60,535 bases of DNA from an uncultured Lachnoanaerobaculum sp. (lineage in GTDB: Bacteria > Bacillota > Clostridia > Lachnospirales > Lachnospiraceae). Of this stretch, positions 25,083 through 34,574 are shown in pieces; within the stretch, counting starts at the first letter, position 1; every line of letters starts with the position of its first letter. The DNA is taken from the NCBI GenBank assembly GCA_937925515.1, contig CALALP010000027.1:1-60535 (forward strand), given 5' to 3'. The translations under genes were made by a program, and so were the position numbers. The notes under the pieces were generated by a model. That model was not told the DNA's origin. It was given only the letters and a program-made list of their open reading frames with translations, and made no database searches.

Positions 25083-26288
25083 TTACTGACTTATGCAATA
25101 AGTTATAAAGTCAAGTACTCCGTCAGAATAAGCCTGCTGCAATGAATTTAAATCTTCTTTAACTAAACATTTTTTCCAAAAATCAAGTTCCTTATCTCCC
25201 TCGAGAGATTTAATAGTAGAGTTTGCTGAATAAGTACCTATATCAGCTGCCTTTGTTTGGAATGCAGATTTAAAGCCTTTTTCAGTCATTAAGAAGTAAA
25301 TAAATAATTTAGCAGTGTAAGGTCTGTCTGTACTACTTATCATCTGTAAATACATTGGATACATAAAACCACTAAAGCAATTAGGTTGTTTATCCTCATA
25401 AGCAAGTACCTCTAAATTATCTTGATTTACACTGTCATCACGAAGTTTTGAGTATACTATAAGACCTAAATTACCACCATTTCCATCTGAAAGCTCTGTA
25501 GCAATATCTCCGTCGCCTGAACCATATACTACATTCGGTAGATATTTCTTGATGAATTGATAACCTGCATTTTTGCAGTCGCTGTCAAGCACTATATCCT
25601 TTCCATAGTATTCCTTATAACTTTCTGCAAGTTTATTTGCCCATTCCTCACTTGTAAGCATTGCAAGGAAGTTTTTATTAACTGATTCCTTGCTTATATC
25701 TTTCATAAAAATTTTACCTTTATAGCTATCTTCTGTAAGCTGCCATACATTTTCTATCGGCTTTTCGCCTGAAGTCTTATTATAGATAAATAATTTATTA
25801 TAATAGTAGCATACCAAAGGGTCTGTATCCTCAGCATGAATTGAATCTCCTAAATAACTTGGAATATAATTTGTAACATAGTCATAAGTTTTAAGTTGTG
25901 TGTTAAATAAATAAGAATCTTGTAAAAGTGCTACATCGGCAGTGTCTTTTGTGCCTGCCTCAAGCTCAGTAGTAAGCTTTGTGTATAAGTCCTGTCCACT
26001 TTCATTATAAAAGTCGCCATGAATACCGTATTCTTCCTCAAATGCTTTTAATGCTTTTTCAATTCTACTTGTAGGAGAATATACCATAAATTTAGCATCT
26101 GCCTTTGCAGCTTCATCTTGTGCGGCCTTTACAAGCTCTTCTAAAGACATTTCATCTTTGTTAGCCTCTGCTTTTGATTCTGTTGTTTTGTTGTCCTCTG
26201 CTTTAGTTTCTTCTTTTTTAGCACATGCCACCATAGATAGACTAAGTGAAACCATAAGAGTAGCTGCTAATACATTTTTTAATTTCAT
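25083..26288 (-). CDS. ABC transporter substrate-binding lipoprotein (FbpA/AfuA-like)
   Basis: A 401-residue extracytoplasmic binding protein. The lipoprotein signal ends in SMVACAKK with the lipid-bearing Cys at about 22, followed by a charged linker with many Lys, Glu and Ala (about 23-60). The mature part is a periplasmic-binding type 2 fold that starts FMVYSPTSRIEKALKAFEE. The family carries iron(III), polyamines, thiamine or hexose phosphates. The adjacent sensor kinase and regulator resemble arrangements in sugar-phosphate uptake, so AfuA-like function is plausible, but no ligand residues can be read. First gene of the importer operon. Confidence 0.88.
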   Translation of the reverse strand: MKLKNVLAATLMVSLSLSMVACAKKEETKAEDNKTTESKAEANKDEMSLEELVKAAQDEAAKADAKFMVYSPTSRIEKALKAFEEEYGIHGDFYNESGQDLYTKLTTELEAGTKDTADVALLQDSYLFNTQLKTYDYVTNYIPSYLGDSIHAEDTDPLVCYYYNKLFIYNKTSGEKPIENVWQLTEDSYKGKIFMKDISKESVNKNFLAMLTSEEWANKLAESYKEYYGKDIVLDSDCKNAGYQFIKKYLPNVVYGSGDGDIATELSDGNGGNLGLIVYSKLRDDSVNQDNLEVLAYEDKQPNCFSGFMYPMYLQMISSTDRPYTAKLFIYFLMTEKGFKSAFQTKAADIGTYSANSTIKSLEGDKELDFWKKCLVKEDLNSLQQAYSDGVLDFITYCISQ

Positions 26289-26342
26289 AACTTAACCCCC
26301 TTATTAATATACTTAATGTTTATTTAACTACATTATAAATAA

Positions 26343-26372
26343 AAAAGCCTATACATTAGTATATAGACTTTT
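26343..26372 (-). terminator. Terminator after the response regulator gene
   Basis: Read on the minus strand, AAAAGTCTATATA and TATAGGCTTTT form a stem with one mismatch, followed by a run of T. It separates the two-component genes from the binding-protein gene on the same strand, so the latter needs its own promoter in the 50-base gap. Confidence 0.7.
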
Positions 26373-26418
26373 GACTTTTATCTTTATTATTTTGACTTAT
26401 TGACTAAAAAAATGTTGT

Positions 26419-27183
26419 TTATTCGCCCTTTGTATATTTAATATTTTGATATTGGCTTGGGGTCATTTTCATTATCCTCTTAAATATTAGTGAAAAATAA
26501 TTACTATCTGAAAATCCTACTTGAAATGCTACTTCATTTACCCTTAAATCAAAGTTTTTTAAAAGCTCTGCTCCAACATGAATCCTATAATGTGTCAAAT
26601 ACTGCCCAAAGGTATAGCCTGTTTCTTTCTTAAAGAGTCTACAAAAATAAGCCTCATTTATATCTAGGAAATTTGCTGCTGTAATATTTGAAATGTCATT
26701 TTTATAATTATCTCTTACATACTTTAAAATGTCTTTTATATATTTATTGTTTACAGTGATATTTTTATCAGGTAATGTATCAAGCTCAGAAATATCAAAA
26801 TTTTCATTTAGTTTAGCCTTAAGTTTCTTTATACATTCCTTGAGTTCCTCTATACGAAAAGGTTTTAGAAGATAATCCACCACCTCAAGTCTTAAAGCAC
26901 TATGAACATAGGTAAATCTTTGATGTGCTGTAAGGAATATATAATTAGTGTCAACATGTTTACTTTTAAGCATTTTTACCATTTCTATGCCATTCATAAG
27001 AGGCATTTCAATGTCAGCTATAACAAGATCAGGTCTAAGCCTCTCTATAATTTCAACTCCCTCCTCGCCATTTTTAGATTCGCCTACAACTTCACATTCC
27101 ATAGTTTCATCAACAAGGGCATTTATAATTCCTTTTCTAACATAATATTCATCTTCTACAACAACTACTTTTAATTTCTCCAC
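26419..27183 (-). CDS. Response regulator with AraC-type DNA-binding domain (YesN-like)
   Basis: A 254-residue regulator. The receiver domain (about 1-120) has the acidic pair VEDE, the phosphorylated Asp at about 57 in DLVIADIEMP and the Lys in LLKPF. The AraC output domain (about 150-252) has two helix-turn-helix units, ending in the family pattern VGFSDSNYFSLIFKRIMKMTPSQYQN. It is downstream of its sensor kinase by 73 bases. It probably turns on the FbpABC-like importer encoded next on the strand. Confidence 0.93.
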   Translation of the reverse strand: MEKLKVVVVEDEYYVRKGIINALVDETMECEVVGESKNGEEGVEIIERLRPDLVIADIEMPLMNGIEMVKMLKSKHVDTNYIFLTAHQRFTYVHSALRLEVVDYLLKPFRIEELKECIKKLKAKLNENFDISELDTLPDKNITVNNKYIKDILKYVRDNYKNDISNITAANFLDINEAYFCRLFKKETGYTFGQYLTHYRIHVGAELLKNFDLRVNEVAFQVGFSDSNYFSLIFKRIMKMTPSQYQNIKYTKGE

Positions 27184-27256
27184 AATTTAACCTCGTAATT
27201 AGTGTTCTTTTATATGGTTTAGTAAACCACAAGAAAATATATTCTTATCTTTTAAC

Positions 27257-28960
27257 CTATTCTTTCTCCAAGGGAAATGTAAGACTAACTTTTAATCCAT
27301 TAAGATTTTCAAGTTCTATCCCATAGTTTGCACCATAAGTCAATATTATTCTTCTATGTACATTATAAAGCCCAAGATGAGGAGTTTTATTTTCAATATT
27401 GCTTAGATTTGATTTGATTTTATTAAGCAATGTTTCCTCTATACCTGAACCATTATCCTTACAGATAATGCAAATATTTTCATCTACTTTTTTTATACTT
27501 ATAAATATATCAAGCACCGGCTTATTTCTCATTCCATACTTTATAGCATTTTCCACTATGGGTTGTATTAAGAGCTTTAGCATAAGGCAGTCCTTTAGCT
27601 TACTGTCAAGTTCTATATTATAAGTAAATGAATCTCCAAATCTAATCTTAATAATTTCAAGATATTTTCTTATATATTCCAAGTCCTCTGAAATTATTAC
27701 TTTTTCATTTTGGTCGCTTGTATTATACCTTAGTAGTTCTGCAAGTAAGACTATCATATTTTCAGCAAGTTCAGGAGATATTCTACATATAAATCTTATA
27801 TTATCAAGGGTATTAAATAAGAAATGTGATTTAAACTGACTTGCTAATTGTCTTACCTGCGTGTATGCAATAGCCTCTGCAAGTTCCTTATTTTCTTCCA
27901 TTCTCTTTTTTAAACTATGTAACATATAATTGAAATATTTACCTATATTTTCAAATTCAATACTGCTTGAAATGTTGACTTCTTTATTAAGATTTCCCTT
28001 TGCCACTTCTAAAAATGCCTCATTTAGCTTACTTATATCCTTAGTAAACTCCGTTGCAATCCTTTCAGAATTATAAAGTTCTATAATAAAGAGCATGCCT
28101 ATTACTATCAGTGCCGTAACTGCAATTATAAATAATAGTTGTGCTAGGGAGGTATAATCAAAAAACACATGCAAAATGAGATTGTTATTTACAAGTTCTC
28201 TATATTTGTGAGTGTATATACCATTATTGAAAAATAATAAATAGCTATTTTTATGAAGTTCTTTTGGAAGTCTGCCTATACCGTCAAATAATGTAGGGTC
28301 ATTTACACTAAGCCCCCAATAATCACTATTTGTAATAATTATATTTGCGGCAGTTTCGCTTACAGTTTTAACTTTTGATAATTTATTATTAAGTTCATTG
28401 CCGTCTATTCTTAGAATTATATAGGCATAAATACCGTCTTTATTGTAGGCAGCTTTTCCTAAAAATAATTTCCTGTCATTTCCCTTTGAGATAGATACTT
28501 GTAGGGAGTTTCTATTTTCTTTAATGCTGTCGAGAATATCCCATTGCATAGGGATAAGCTTACTTTCTTCCTCTGTAAAATTACTTTTACTACTTATAAA
28601 TAATGATTTATTTTTATCAATTATAAAAAGCTCGGCATTTACATCATTTTCAAGAGAAATTTCATATAACTTTTTTAGTATAACTTTTTGCCATGTAATA
28701 GATACTTTTGAAACTAATACATTATCCATAGTTACAAGATTTTCTAAATAATTATCATAGCTTTCAAGTAGCTTATTCATTTTTAGTTCTGAGTCATTTA
28801 AGATTTTTTTAGTATGGAAATTTACCCATGCCAAACTTAAGAATATTGCTACTAAAATACATATAAACTCAAGTTGCACGGCTCTAAAGAAAAAATGCCT
28901 TATAAGAAGTTTTTTTAGATTATTTTTAAACAGGTTTGGAATTTTTGCTTTTTTAAACAT
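27257..28960 (-). CDS. Sensor histidine kinase (YesM-like)
   Basis: A 567-residue membrane sensor. Two membrane segments (about 31-50 and 275-297) enclose an extracellular sensing domain of about 220 residues. A HAMP-like linker follows, then the His_kinase domain with the phosphorylated His in SHFLFNTLDNIRF (about 375) and an HATPase with GIEETLLNKI and a short GLGL-like HLGLYNVHRR. This is the LytS/YesM class that pairs with AraC-type regulators. The Asn box reads PIVENAIKYGM. Sensed signal unknown; the substrate-binding protein of the neighbouring importer may present it. Confidence 0.92.
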   Translation of the reverse strand: MFKKAKIPNLFKNNLKKLLIRHFFFRAVQLEFICILVAIFLSLAWVNFHTKKILNDSELKMNKLLESYDNYLENLVTMDNVLVSKVSITWQKVILKKLYEISLENDVNAELFIIDKNKSLFISSKSNFTEEESKLIPMQWDILDSIKENRNSLQVSISKGNDRKLFLGKAAYNKDGIYAYIILRIDGNELNNKLSKVKTVSETAANIIITNSDYWGLSVNDPTLFDGIGRLPKELHKNSYLLFFNNGIYTHKYRELVNNNLILHVFFDYTSLAQLLFIIAVTALIVIGMLFIIELYNSERIATEFTKDISKLNEAFLEVAKGNLNKEVNISSSIEFENIGKYFNYMLHSLKKRMEENKELAEAIAYTQVRQLASQFKSHFLFNTLDNIRFICRISPELAENMIVLLAELLRYNTSDQNEKVIISEDLEYIRKYLEIIKIRFGDSFTYNIELDSKLKDCLMLKLLIQPIVENAIKYGMRNKPVLDIFISIKKVDENICIICKDNGSGIEETLLNKIKSNLSNIENKTPHLGLYNVHRRIILTYGANYGIELENLNGLKVSLTFPLEKE

Positions 28961-29002
28961 TTATTACTCCTAATACTTGTTAGGGAAAATGATATTTTTA
29001 TT

Positions 29003-29063
29003 GGGACTGTCGTAAAATCAACCTTTATAAGTAATGTTTTAAGAAATAACTTTACGACAGCTC
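29003..29063 (-). terminator. Hairpin after the small membrane protein gene
   Basis: GGGACTGTCGTAAAAT at 29003-29018 pairs with AACTTTACGACAGCTC at 29048-29063, with one bulge and G-U pairs. Read on the minus strand it follows the gene ending at 29092 and precedes the sensor kinase gene. An AT-rich run follows. The TTTTACGACAG arm resembles the TTTTGCAACAGC motif seen in other gaps. Confidence 0.6.
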
Positions 29064-29091
29064 AAGTAATAGTGTTAAATTTAACTTTATT

Positions 29092-29580
29092 TTAAAAACT
29101 TCCCCTAGGTCCGTATATTTTTAGTATATTTACTATTTTTTCATCAGGAGTAATAAGTATTATTTTTCTGTTAGCATCATTTCCAAGTACAATAGCAAAT
29201 GATTTGTTGGTTGTATCATTTTCTGAAAAATCAAGCACCTTATAACCTGAAAAGTTTGATTTGTTAAATTGTTCAGCAGGTAAAATTCTACTTACATTCT
29301 TTAAATCAAAGTCAAGTAAATGCTTTCTGCTTGATTTGCTAAAAATAACATCAACACTAAAACTTGAATTAAGTACAGAATACTCGTATTCTACTGAGAG
29401 TCTTGGAAAAATGTAATAAAATGCAAAAAAGCCAAGAGCAATTACAACAATAGAAAAAAGTGGGTTTGCAAGTGATATTATTAAAAGTAGTACCAATGCT
29501 AAAATAGTTATAGTTTTAATAACAAGAGGCATAGCACCTGCTTTTTTACTGACTATTTGCTCGTGATATGTATCATTCAT
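29092..29580 (-). CDS. Small two-segment membrane protein (DUF6106-like)
   Basis: A 162-residue protein with two membrane segments close together (about 20-40 and 45-62) and a soluble beta-rich C-terminal domain facing the cytoplasm by charge. It resembles the DUF6106 group of Lachnospiraceae, by recollection and not by search; function unknown. The ATG at 29580 has AAGGAG seven bases upstream; a TTG six bases earlier is less likely. It overlaps the regulator gene by eight bases, so it is coupled to it. Confidence 0.75.
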   Translation of the reverse strand: MNDTYHEQIVSKKAGAMPLVIKTITILALVLLLIISLANPLFSIVVIALGFFAFYYIFPRLSVEYEYSVLNSSFSVDVIFSKSSRKHLLDFDLKNVSRILPAEQFNKSNFSGYKVLDFSENDTTNKSFAIVLGNDANRKIILITPDEKIVNILKIYGPRGSF

Positions 29581-30478
29581 GACCAATCTCCTTTATGAAA
29601 TTTAAATAATTAACTACCATTGTAGCAATACGAAATGTTATAGCACCGTCAATAGTCTTAATCTCAATTCCTAAAATTTTTTCAAGTTGTTCTATTCTAT
29701 ATACTAAGGTATTTCGGTGCATGTGCAGCTTTCTGGCAGTTTCGGCTATATTAAGATTATTTTCAAGAAAGGTGTTTACTGTATTTTGCATTTCAGTATC
29801 AGCTATTAAATTATAATCGGCTTTAAATAGTTCATGTAAAAAATTTTCACATACATTTATAGGAAGATTATAAATAAGCCCGCCAACGCCTAACTTGTCA
29901 AAAGGTATTATAGCCTTATCGGAATAAAAAATCATACCGATATTTAGACTTAATTTACAGGAATTATATGCCTTATCAATTTCATTAATATTTAAAAAAG
30001 TTTTGCTGTATGATATATGGACTTGAACCATAGCCTCCATAGCAAGGGAATCAACTATTAAGTTGGCAATGTATTCAGAGTTTGTAGTATTGTCCTTTAT
30101 TTCATAAATGAGTGCAAATTCATCATCATCAATTTTTACAATAATGTTTTTGCTGCCAAAGGGAAATATACCATATAAAATTTCTGAAATTACATTTGAA
30201 CTATTTTGTTTTGCTTTGATTAAAAATAACTGTCTTTTTTTATTTGGAGTTATCCTAAATCTTTTACAGTATCTATCAAGCTCAACAGTTTCTAATTGAC
30301 CTTTCATTGCAAGCTTTAAAACATACTCAGCTGAAAACTTTTCTTTGTAGGCATTTGTTGCCATATTGATTTTTTCTAAAGTATTTATTTTGTCATATTC
30401 AGATATAGAGTCTATATCAAGTTTTAGACCAGTAAGTTTAAAAAAGTTTTCACTGGCTTTTTTCAATTCTTCCTGCAT
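29573..30478 (-). CDS. CdaR/PucR-family transcriptional regulator
   Basis: A regulator of about 301 residues. Its C-terminal PucR-type helix-turn-helix (about 235-300) reads NIAETARKLHMHRNTLVYRIEQLE, the hallmark of CdaR/PucR proteins, which often control carbohydrate-acid or purine use. The N-terminal part (about 1-230) is a GGDEF-like sensor fold with no recognisable active site. The start at 30478 fits AAAGGAAAG just upstream; an open frame begins 24 bases earlier. Downstream of the MsmK-type ATPase gene by about 80 bases on the same strand. Confidence 0.85.
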   Translation of the reverse strand: MQEELKKASENFFKLTGLKLDIDSISEYDKINTLEKINMATNAYKEKFSAEYVLKLAMKGQLETVELDRYCKRFRITPNKKRQLFLIKAKQNSSNVISEILYGIFPFGSKNIIVKIDDDEFALIYEIKDNTTNSEYIANLIVDSLAMEAMVQVHISYSKTFLNINEIDKAYNSCKLSLNIGMIFYSDKAIIPFDKLGVGGLIYNLPINVCENFLHELFKADYNLIADTEMQNTVNTFLENNLNIAETARKLHMHRNTLVYRIEQLEKILGIEIKTIDGAITFRIATMVVNYLNFIKEIGHE

Positions 30479-30558
30479 TAGTCTTTCCTTTAAAAAATAC
30501 ATTTGTAAAAAGGTGTAGCAGACATAATTAATTTTATGTCTGCTACAATTCTAATATT

Positions 30559-31671
30559 TTAGTTTGTTATAGTCAACATTGTTTCTTTATTAAAGAGATG
30601 AATCTTATCCATATCTATTGCAAATACTGCATGGTCGCCTGTTCTTAATTTTGTACGAGGATTTACTCTTGCAGTCATCTGAGTACCTGCAATATCGAAA
30701 TAGAGGAATACCTCAGCACCTAAAAGCTCATAAACTTTTATGTCAGATTCTATAACAGTATCAGGAGAACTTGCTATAAATACCTCTGAATCATGTATAT
30801 CTTCCGGACGAACACCAAGTATAACTGTTTTCTTGTTATAACCTCCGTCAATAAGTGCCTTTGCCTTTCCAACAGGAACTTTTAATGTGTAATTTTCAAC
30901 ATTTAAGAATACATCATTTCCCTTAACCTCAACTTCTGCATCAAGGAAGTTCATTTGAGGAGAACCGATGAAACCTGCAACAAACTGATTACATGGTTTA
31001 TTGTAAAGGTTTTGAGGAGTATCAACTTGTTGAACAATACCGTCTTTCATAACTACAATTCTTGTACCAAGTGTCATAGCCTCTGTCTGGTCATGTGTTA
31101 CATAGATAATTGTTGCACCAAGTCTTTGATGAAGTTTTGAAATCTCAATACGCATTTGAACTCTAAGTTTTGCATCAAGGTTTGATAAAGGCTCGTCCAT
31201 AAGGAATACCTTAGGACTTCTTACTATTGCACGTCCCATAGCAACACGTTGTCTTTGTCCTCCTGAAAGTGCCTTAGGTTTACGATCAAGTAACTTGTCA
31301 AGGTCAAGTATCTTAGCGGCATTACGAACTGCCTTATCAATCTCATCCTTAGGAACTTTACGAAGTTTAAGTGCAAATGCCATGTTGTCATAAACTGTCA
31401 TATGTGGATATAGAGCGTAGTTTTGGAATACCATTGCAATATCCCTGTCCTTAGGCTCAACATCATTTACTACCTTACCGTCAATCTCAAGTGTACCACC
31501 TGTAATATCTTCAAGACCTGCTATCATACGAAGTGTTGTAGATTTACCACAACCTGACGGCCCTACGAAAATGATAAACTCCTTATCATCAATGTCTAAA
31601 TTAAAATCCTGAACTGCTCTAAAACCATTAGGATATTGTTTTTCAATTCCCTTTAATGATAAACTTGCCAT
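30559..31671 (-). CDS. msmK: Sugar ABC transporter ATPase, MsmK/UgpC type
   Basis: A 370-residue ATPase of the multiple-sugar/MalK class. Walker A is GPSGCGKST, the Q-loop FQNYALYPH, the signature LSGGQRQR, Walker B VFLMDEPLSNLD, the switch THDQTEAMTL, then a full OB/TOBE regulatory domain (about 240-370). No permease or binding-protein gene is beside it. MsmK proteins in Firmicutes serve several sugar importers, so it probably powers the LacI-controlled importer at 43.9-47 kb, which lacks an ATPase. The ATG at 31671 has GGAGG five bases upstream. Confidence 0.93.
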   Translation of the reverse strand: MASLSLKGIEKQYPNGFRAVQDFNLDIDDKEFIIFVGPSGCGKSTTLRMIAGLEDITGGTLEIDGKVVNDVEPKDRDIAMVFQNYALYPHMTVYDNMAFALKLRKVPKDEIDKAVRNAAKILDLDKLLDRKPKALSGGQRQRVAMGRAIVRSPKVFLMDEPLSNLDAKLRVQMRIEISKLHQRLGATIIYVTHDQTEAMTLGTRIVVMKDGIVQQVDTPQNLYNKPCNQFVAGFIGSPQMNFLDAEVEVKGNDVFLNVENYTLKVPVGKAKALIDGGYNKKTVILGVRPEDIHDSEVFIASSPDTVIESDIKVYELLGAEVFLYFDIAGTQMTARVNPRTKLRTGDHAVFAIDMDKIHLFNKETMLTITN

Positions 31672-31752
31672 AACTGCCTCCAAATATAAGTGTAATAGTG
31701 CTATAAAATAACTAATTATTCTAATTAATCAGTTCACTAGCGACATATCATT

Positions 31753-31781
31753 AGTATAAATGCACAAGGAATATAATTCAA
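31753..31781 (-). promoter_or_regulatory. Promoter of the MsmK-type ATPase gene
   Basis: On the minus strand TTGAAT (31781-31776) and TATACT (31758-31753) are 17 bases apart. Transcription would start about 75 bases before the ATPase start codon. Confidence 0.6.
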
Positions 31782-31872
31782 TATAAGAACTAACTAAAAA
31801 ATAGCTATAAACATTGTCAAAATAACGAAAAGTGTATTTTATAATGTAATATAGACTTTCTCTTACAAAAAG

Positions 31873-31901
31873 TTTACATTTGTTAATATCTCTTGTATAA
31901 T
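31873..31901 (+). promoter_or_regulatory. Strong sigma-A promoter of the lipoprotein-metG run
   Basis: TTTACA at 31873-31878, a 17-base spacer and a perfect TATAAT at 31896-31901. Transcription would start near 31908, about 75 bases before the lipoprotein start. Confidence 0.8.
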
Positions 31902-31983
31902 GTTATTCAGTCTATGAAAACGTATACTTAAATAAATGATAGGAAAGGAAAAAATAAACTTTTCCAAATAAAAGGAGAGGAAA

Positions 31984-32589
31984 ATGAAGAAAAAAACTAA
32001 ACTATATCTTATTTTAGCTACTACTGCATTAGTTTTTGTAGGTTGTAGTAAAGGCAACAAGAAAGAAAGTGTTTCTACTTCTGAAGTAGCAAATGAAACA
32101 AAGCAAACAAAAAAAGACGATTCAAAATATAGGGTTAGTAGAGAAGAAACAGACGGACCTGCAAAACACATGGATTCATCTGTAAAGGCAAGTACAAGAG
32201 AAACACCTGAAAATAAAGCACCTGACCCTAATGCAGCCGACCTTTCAATAGTTTCAGTATATATGCCTGTTTCTGATTCAGAGGTAGGTTTAACAATGAG
32301 TATGGACGGAATAGCGTCATTAGAACCACAAAATATAATTGGTAAACTTATAGAATATAAGGTGCTGCCTGAGGGAACAAAGGTAAATGCTTTTGACTTA
32401 GGAAATGGTAAGGCAACCCTTGATATATCAGAAATTGATACAAGCGATAAGAGAGTCGTAACATCAGTTGCAAATACATTTATAGAAAATATGGAATTAG
32501 ATTCAATAACAATTTTAATTAATGGTGCAGAAAATGCTGATACCAAAGATTTGACATTTAACAGTGATTATACCAATTTAGCAAAATAG
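31984..32589 (+). CDS. Lipoprotein with GerMN-type domain
   Basis: A 201-residue lipoprotein. The signal ends in FVGCSKG with the lipid Cys at about 20, followed by a long charged, disordered linker (about 22-95). The C-terminal domain (about 95-190) has the GerMN look: a strand-rich start VYMPVSDSEVGL, then GKLIEYKVLPEGTKVNAF and a repeated IDTS/ANTFIENMELD half. GerMN domains occur in spore germination and cell-envelope proteins; here no sporulation genes are near, so an envelope role is more likely. Strong promoter and AAAGGAGAGG site upstream. Confidence 0.75.
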   Translation: MKKKTKLYLILATTALVFVGCSKGNKKESVSTSEVANETKQTKKDDSKYRVSREETDGPAKHMDSSVKASTRETPENKAPDPNAADLSIVSVYMPVSDSEVGLTMSMDGIASLEPQNIIGKLIEYKVLPEGTKVNAFDLGNGKATLDISEIDTSDKRVVTSVANTFIENMELDSITILINGAENADTKDLTFNSDYTNLAK

Positions 32590-32615
32590 CTGTAAGTAAT
32601 ACCAGGGAGGAAATT

Positions 32616-34574
32616 ATGAGCAAAAAAACATATTATTTAACTACTGCAATAGCGTATGCCTCAGGCAAACCTCATATTGGAAATACCTATGAGATAGTAC
32701 TTGCTGATGCAATAGTAAGATTTAAAAGAGAAGAGGGCTTTGATGTATTCTTTCAAACAGGAAGTGATGAGCATGGTCAAAAGATTGAAAATAAAGCAAA
32801 AGAGGCAGGAAAAGAAACTCAAGAGTTTGTAGATGAAAGAGTTGCAGAAATAAAGAGAATATGGGATTTAATGGACACCTCTTATGATAAGTTTATGAGA
32901 ACAACCGACCCATATCATAAAAAGCAAGTTCAAAAGATTTTTAAGAAATTCTATGAGCAAGGGGATATATATAAGGGCTATTATGAGGGGCTTTACTGCA
33001 CACCTTGTGAATCATTTTATACTGAAAGCCAGCTTGTTGACGGAAAATGTCCTACCTGTGGCAGAGAGGTACAACCTGCAAAAGAGGAGGCATACTTTTT
33101 TAAGATGAGTAAGTATGCAGACAGACTCATTGAACACATCAATACTCACCCTGAGTTCATACAGCCTGTTGCAAGAAAAAATGAAATGATGAATAACTTC
33201 TTACTTCCGGGCTTACAAGATTTATGTGTTTCAAGAACCAGCTTTAAATGGGGGATTCCGGTAGACTTTGACCCAAGCCATGTAACCTATGTTTGGCTAG
33301 ATGCACTTACAAACTATATTACAGGTGTCGGCTTTGATGCTGACGGAAACCATGACGAAAAGTATACAAAATATTGGCCTGCTGACTTACATTTGATAGG
33401 TAAGGATATAATTAGATTCCATACTATCTATTGGCCGATATTTTTAATGGCACTTGACATTCCACTTCCAAAACAAGTCTTTGGACACCCATTTTTAATT
33501 CAACAAGGCGAGAAAATGAGTAAATCAAGTGGAAATGTTATTTACGCAGACGATTTAGTTGATTTATTTGGGGTTGACCCTGTAAGATATTTTGTATTAC
33601 ATGAAATGCCTTTTGAGCATGACGGTGTTATAAGCTGGGAATTAATGGTAGAAAGATATAACTCAGACTTAGCTAATATCTTAGGTAATCTAGTAAGCAG
33701 AACTATCGCCATGAGCAATAAATATTTCGGTGGAGTACTTACAAATAGCAATGTAGCCGACAGTTTTGATAATGACCTAAAAGAAGTAGTACTCAAAGAA
33801 GTCGACATTATAAGAAAGAAAATGGATGAACTCAGAGTTTCAGACGCAATGAGTGAACTTTGGAATATATTTAAACGATGTAATAAATATATCGATGAAA
33901 CCACACCTTGGATTTTAGCAAAAGAAGAAGATAAAAAAGAAAGATTACAAACCGTACTTTACAATCTTGCAGAGGCTATCACAATAGGTGCATCACTACT
34001 AGAAAGCTTTATGCCTAGCACCTCAAAGAAAATACTTTCTTTATTAAATGTGGAAAAGAGAAGTCTTAGTGAAATGGATACATTTGGACTAATAAAATCA
34101 GGTACTAAAGTATCAGAAAATCCGGAAATTCTTTTTGCAAGACTTGATATAAATGAAATACTCTCAAAGGTAGAAAGCAAAAAAGAAGTAAAAAAAGAAG
34201 TAGCACCTGCTAGTGAAAGCCATGAATTTATGGACATTGAAAATAAAGAAATAATAGAATACGAAGACTTCGATAAACTACAAATTCAAGTAGGAAAGAT
34301 TATAAGCTGTGAAGAAGTTAAAAAGTCCAAGAAACTACTCTGTTCAAAGGTGCAGATAGGCTCTAGCACAAGACAAATTTTAAGTGGATTAAGACAGTGG
34401 TATAAGGCTGAAGATATGGTAGGCAGAGAAGTTGTTGTTTTAGTAAACCTAAAACCTAGAACTATGGCAGGAATGGTGTCAGAGGGAATGATACTATGTG
34501 CAGAAGATGAAAATAATAATTTATCACTAATTTCCCCTAGTACATCTATGATTTCCGGTTCTGTTATATGTTAA
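32616..34574 (+). CDS. metG: Methionyl-tRNA synthetase with C-terminal tRNA-binding domain
   Basis: A 652-residue MetRS, which charges tRNA-Met. The HIGH-equivalent is GKPHIGN near the start and KMSKS is at about 300 in GEKMSKSSGN. A zinc knuckle has CTPC and CPTC at about 127-148. The anticodon-binding helical domain follows, and after a Lys/Glu-rich linker the C-terminal EMAP/Trbp111 domain (about 550-652). Length and layout are typical for Firmicutes. It begins 26 bases after the lipoprotein gene and overlaps the TraX-family gene by seven bases. Confidence 0.97.
   Translation: MSKKTYYLTTAIAYASGKPHIGNTYEIVLADAIVRFKREEGFDVFFQTGSDEHGQKIENKAKEAGKETQEFVDERVAEIKRIWDLMDTSYDKFMRTTDPYHKKQVQKIFKKFYEQGDIYKGYYEGLYCTPCESFYTESQLVDGKCPTCGREVQPAKEEAYFFKMSKYADRLIEHINTHPEFIQPVARKNEMMNNFLLPGLQDLCVSRTSFKWGIPVDFDPSHVTYVWLDALTNYITGVGFDADGNHDEKYTKYWPADLHLIGKDIIRFHTIYWPIFLMALDIPLPKQVFGHPFLIQQGEKMSKSSGNVIYADDLVDLFGVDPVRYFVLHEMPFEHDGVISWELMVERYNSDLANILGNLVSRTIAMSNKYFGGVLTNSNVADSFDNDLKEVVLKEVDIIRKKMDELRVSDAMSELWNIFKRCNKYIDETTPWILAKEEDKKERLQTVLYNLAEAITIGASLLESFMPSTSKKILSLLNVEKRSLSEMDTFGLIKSGTKVSENPEILFARLDINEILSKVESKKEVKKEVAPASESHEFMDIENKEIIEYEDFDKLQIQVGKIISCEEVKKSKKLLCSKVQIGSSTRQILSGLRQWYKAEDMVGREVVVLVNLKPRTMAGMVSEGMILCAEDENNNLSLISPSTSMISGSVIC

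Larger units (their letters stand above)
31672..31983. other. Divergent promoter region
   Basis: This 312-base gap has no gene. It holds one promoter for the minus-strand ATPase gene (31753-31781) and one for the plus-strand lipoprotein gene (31873-31901), listed separately. A TTGACA also occurs on the minus strand at 31815-31820 but has no good -10 partner. Confidence 0.6.

Noticed and set aside
31863..32546. Long open frame (227 codons) on the minus strand over the lipoprotein gene
   Set aside because: Composition is Ser/Phe/Ile-rich as expected for an antisense shadow, and the plus-strand lipoprotein has a promoter, ribosome site and signal peptide.
31984..32589. GerMN lipoprotein as evidence for sporulation
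   Set aside because: GerMN domains occur in non-sporulating bacteria, and the sporulation genes expected in the pth-ftsH run are missing.
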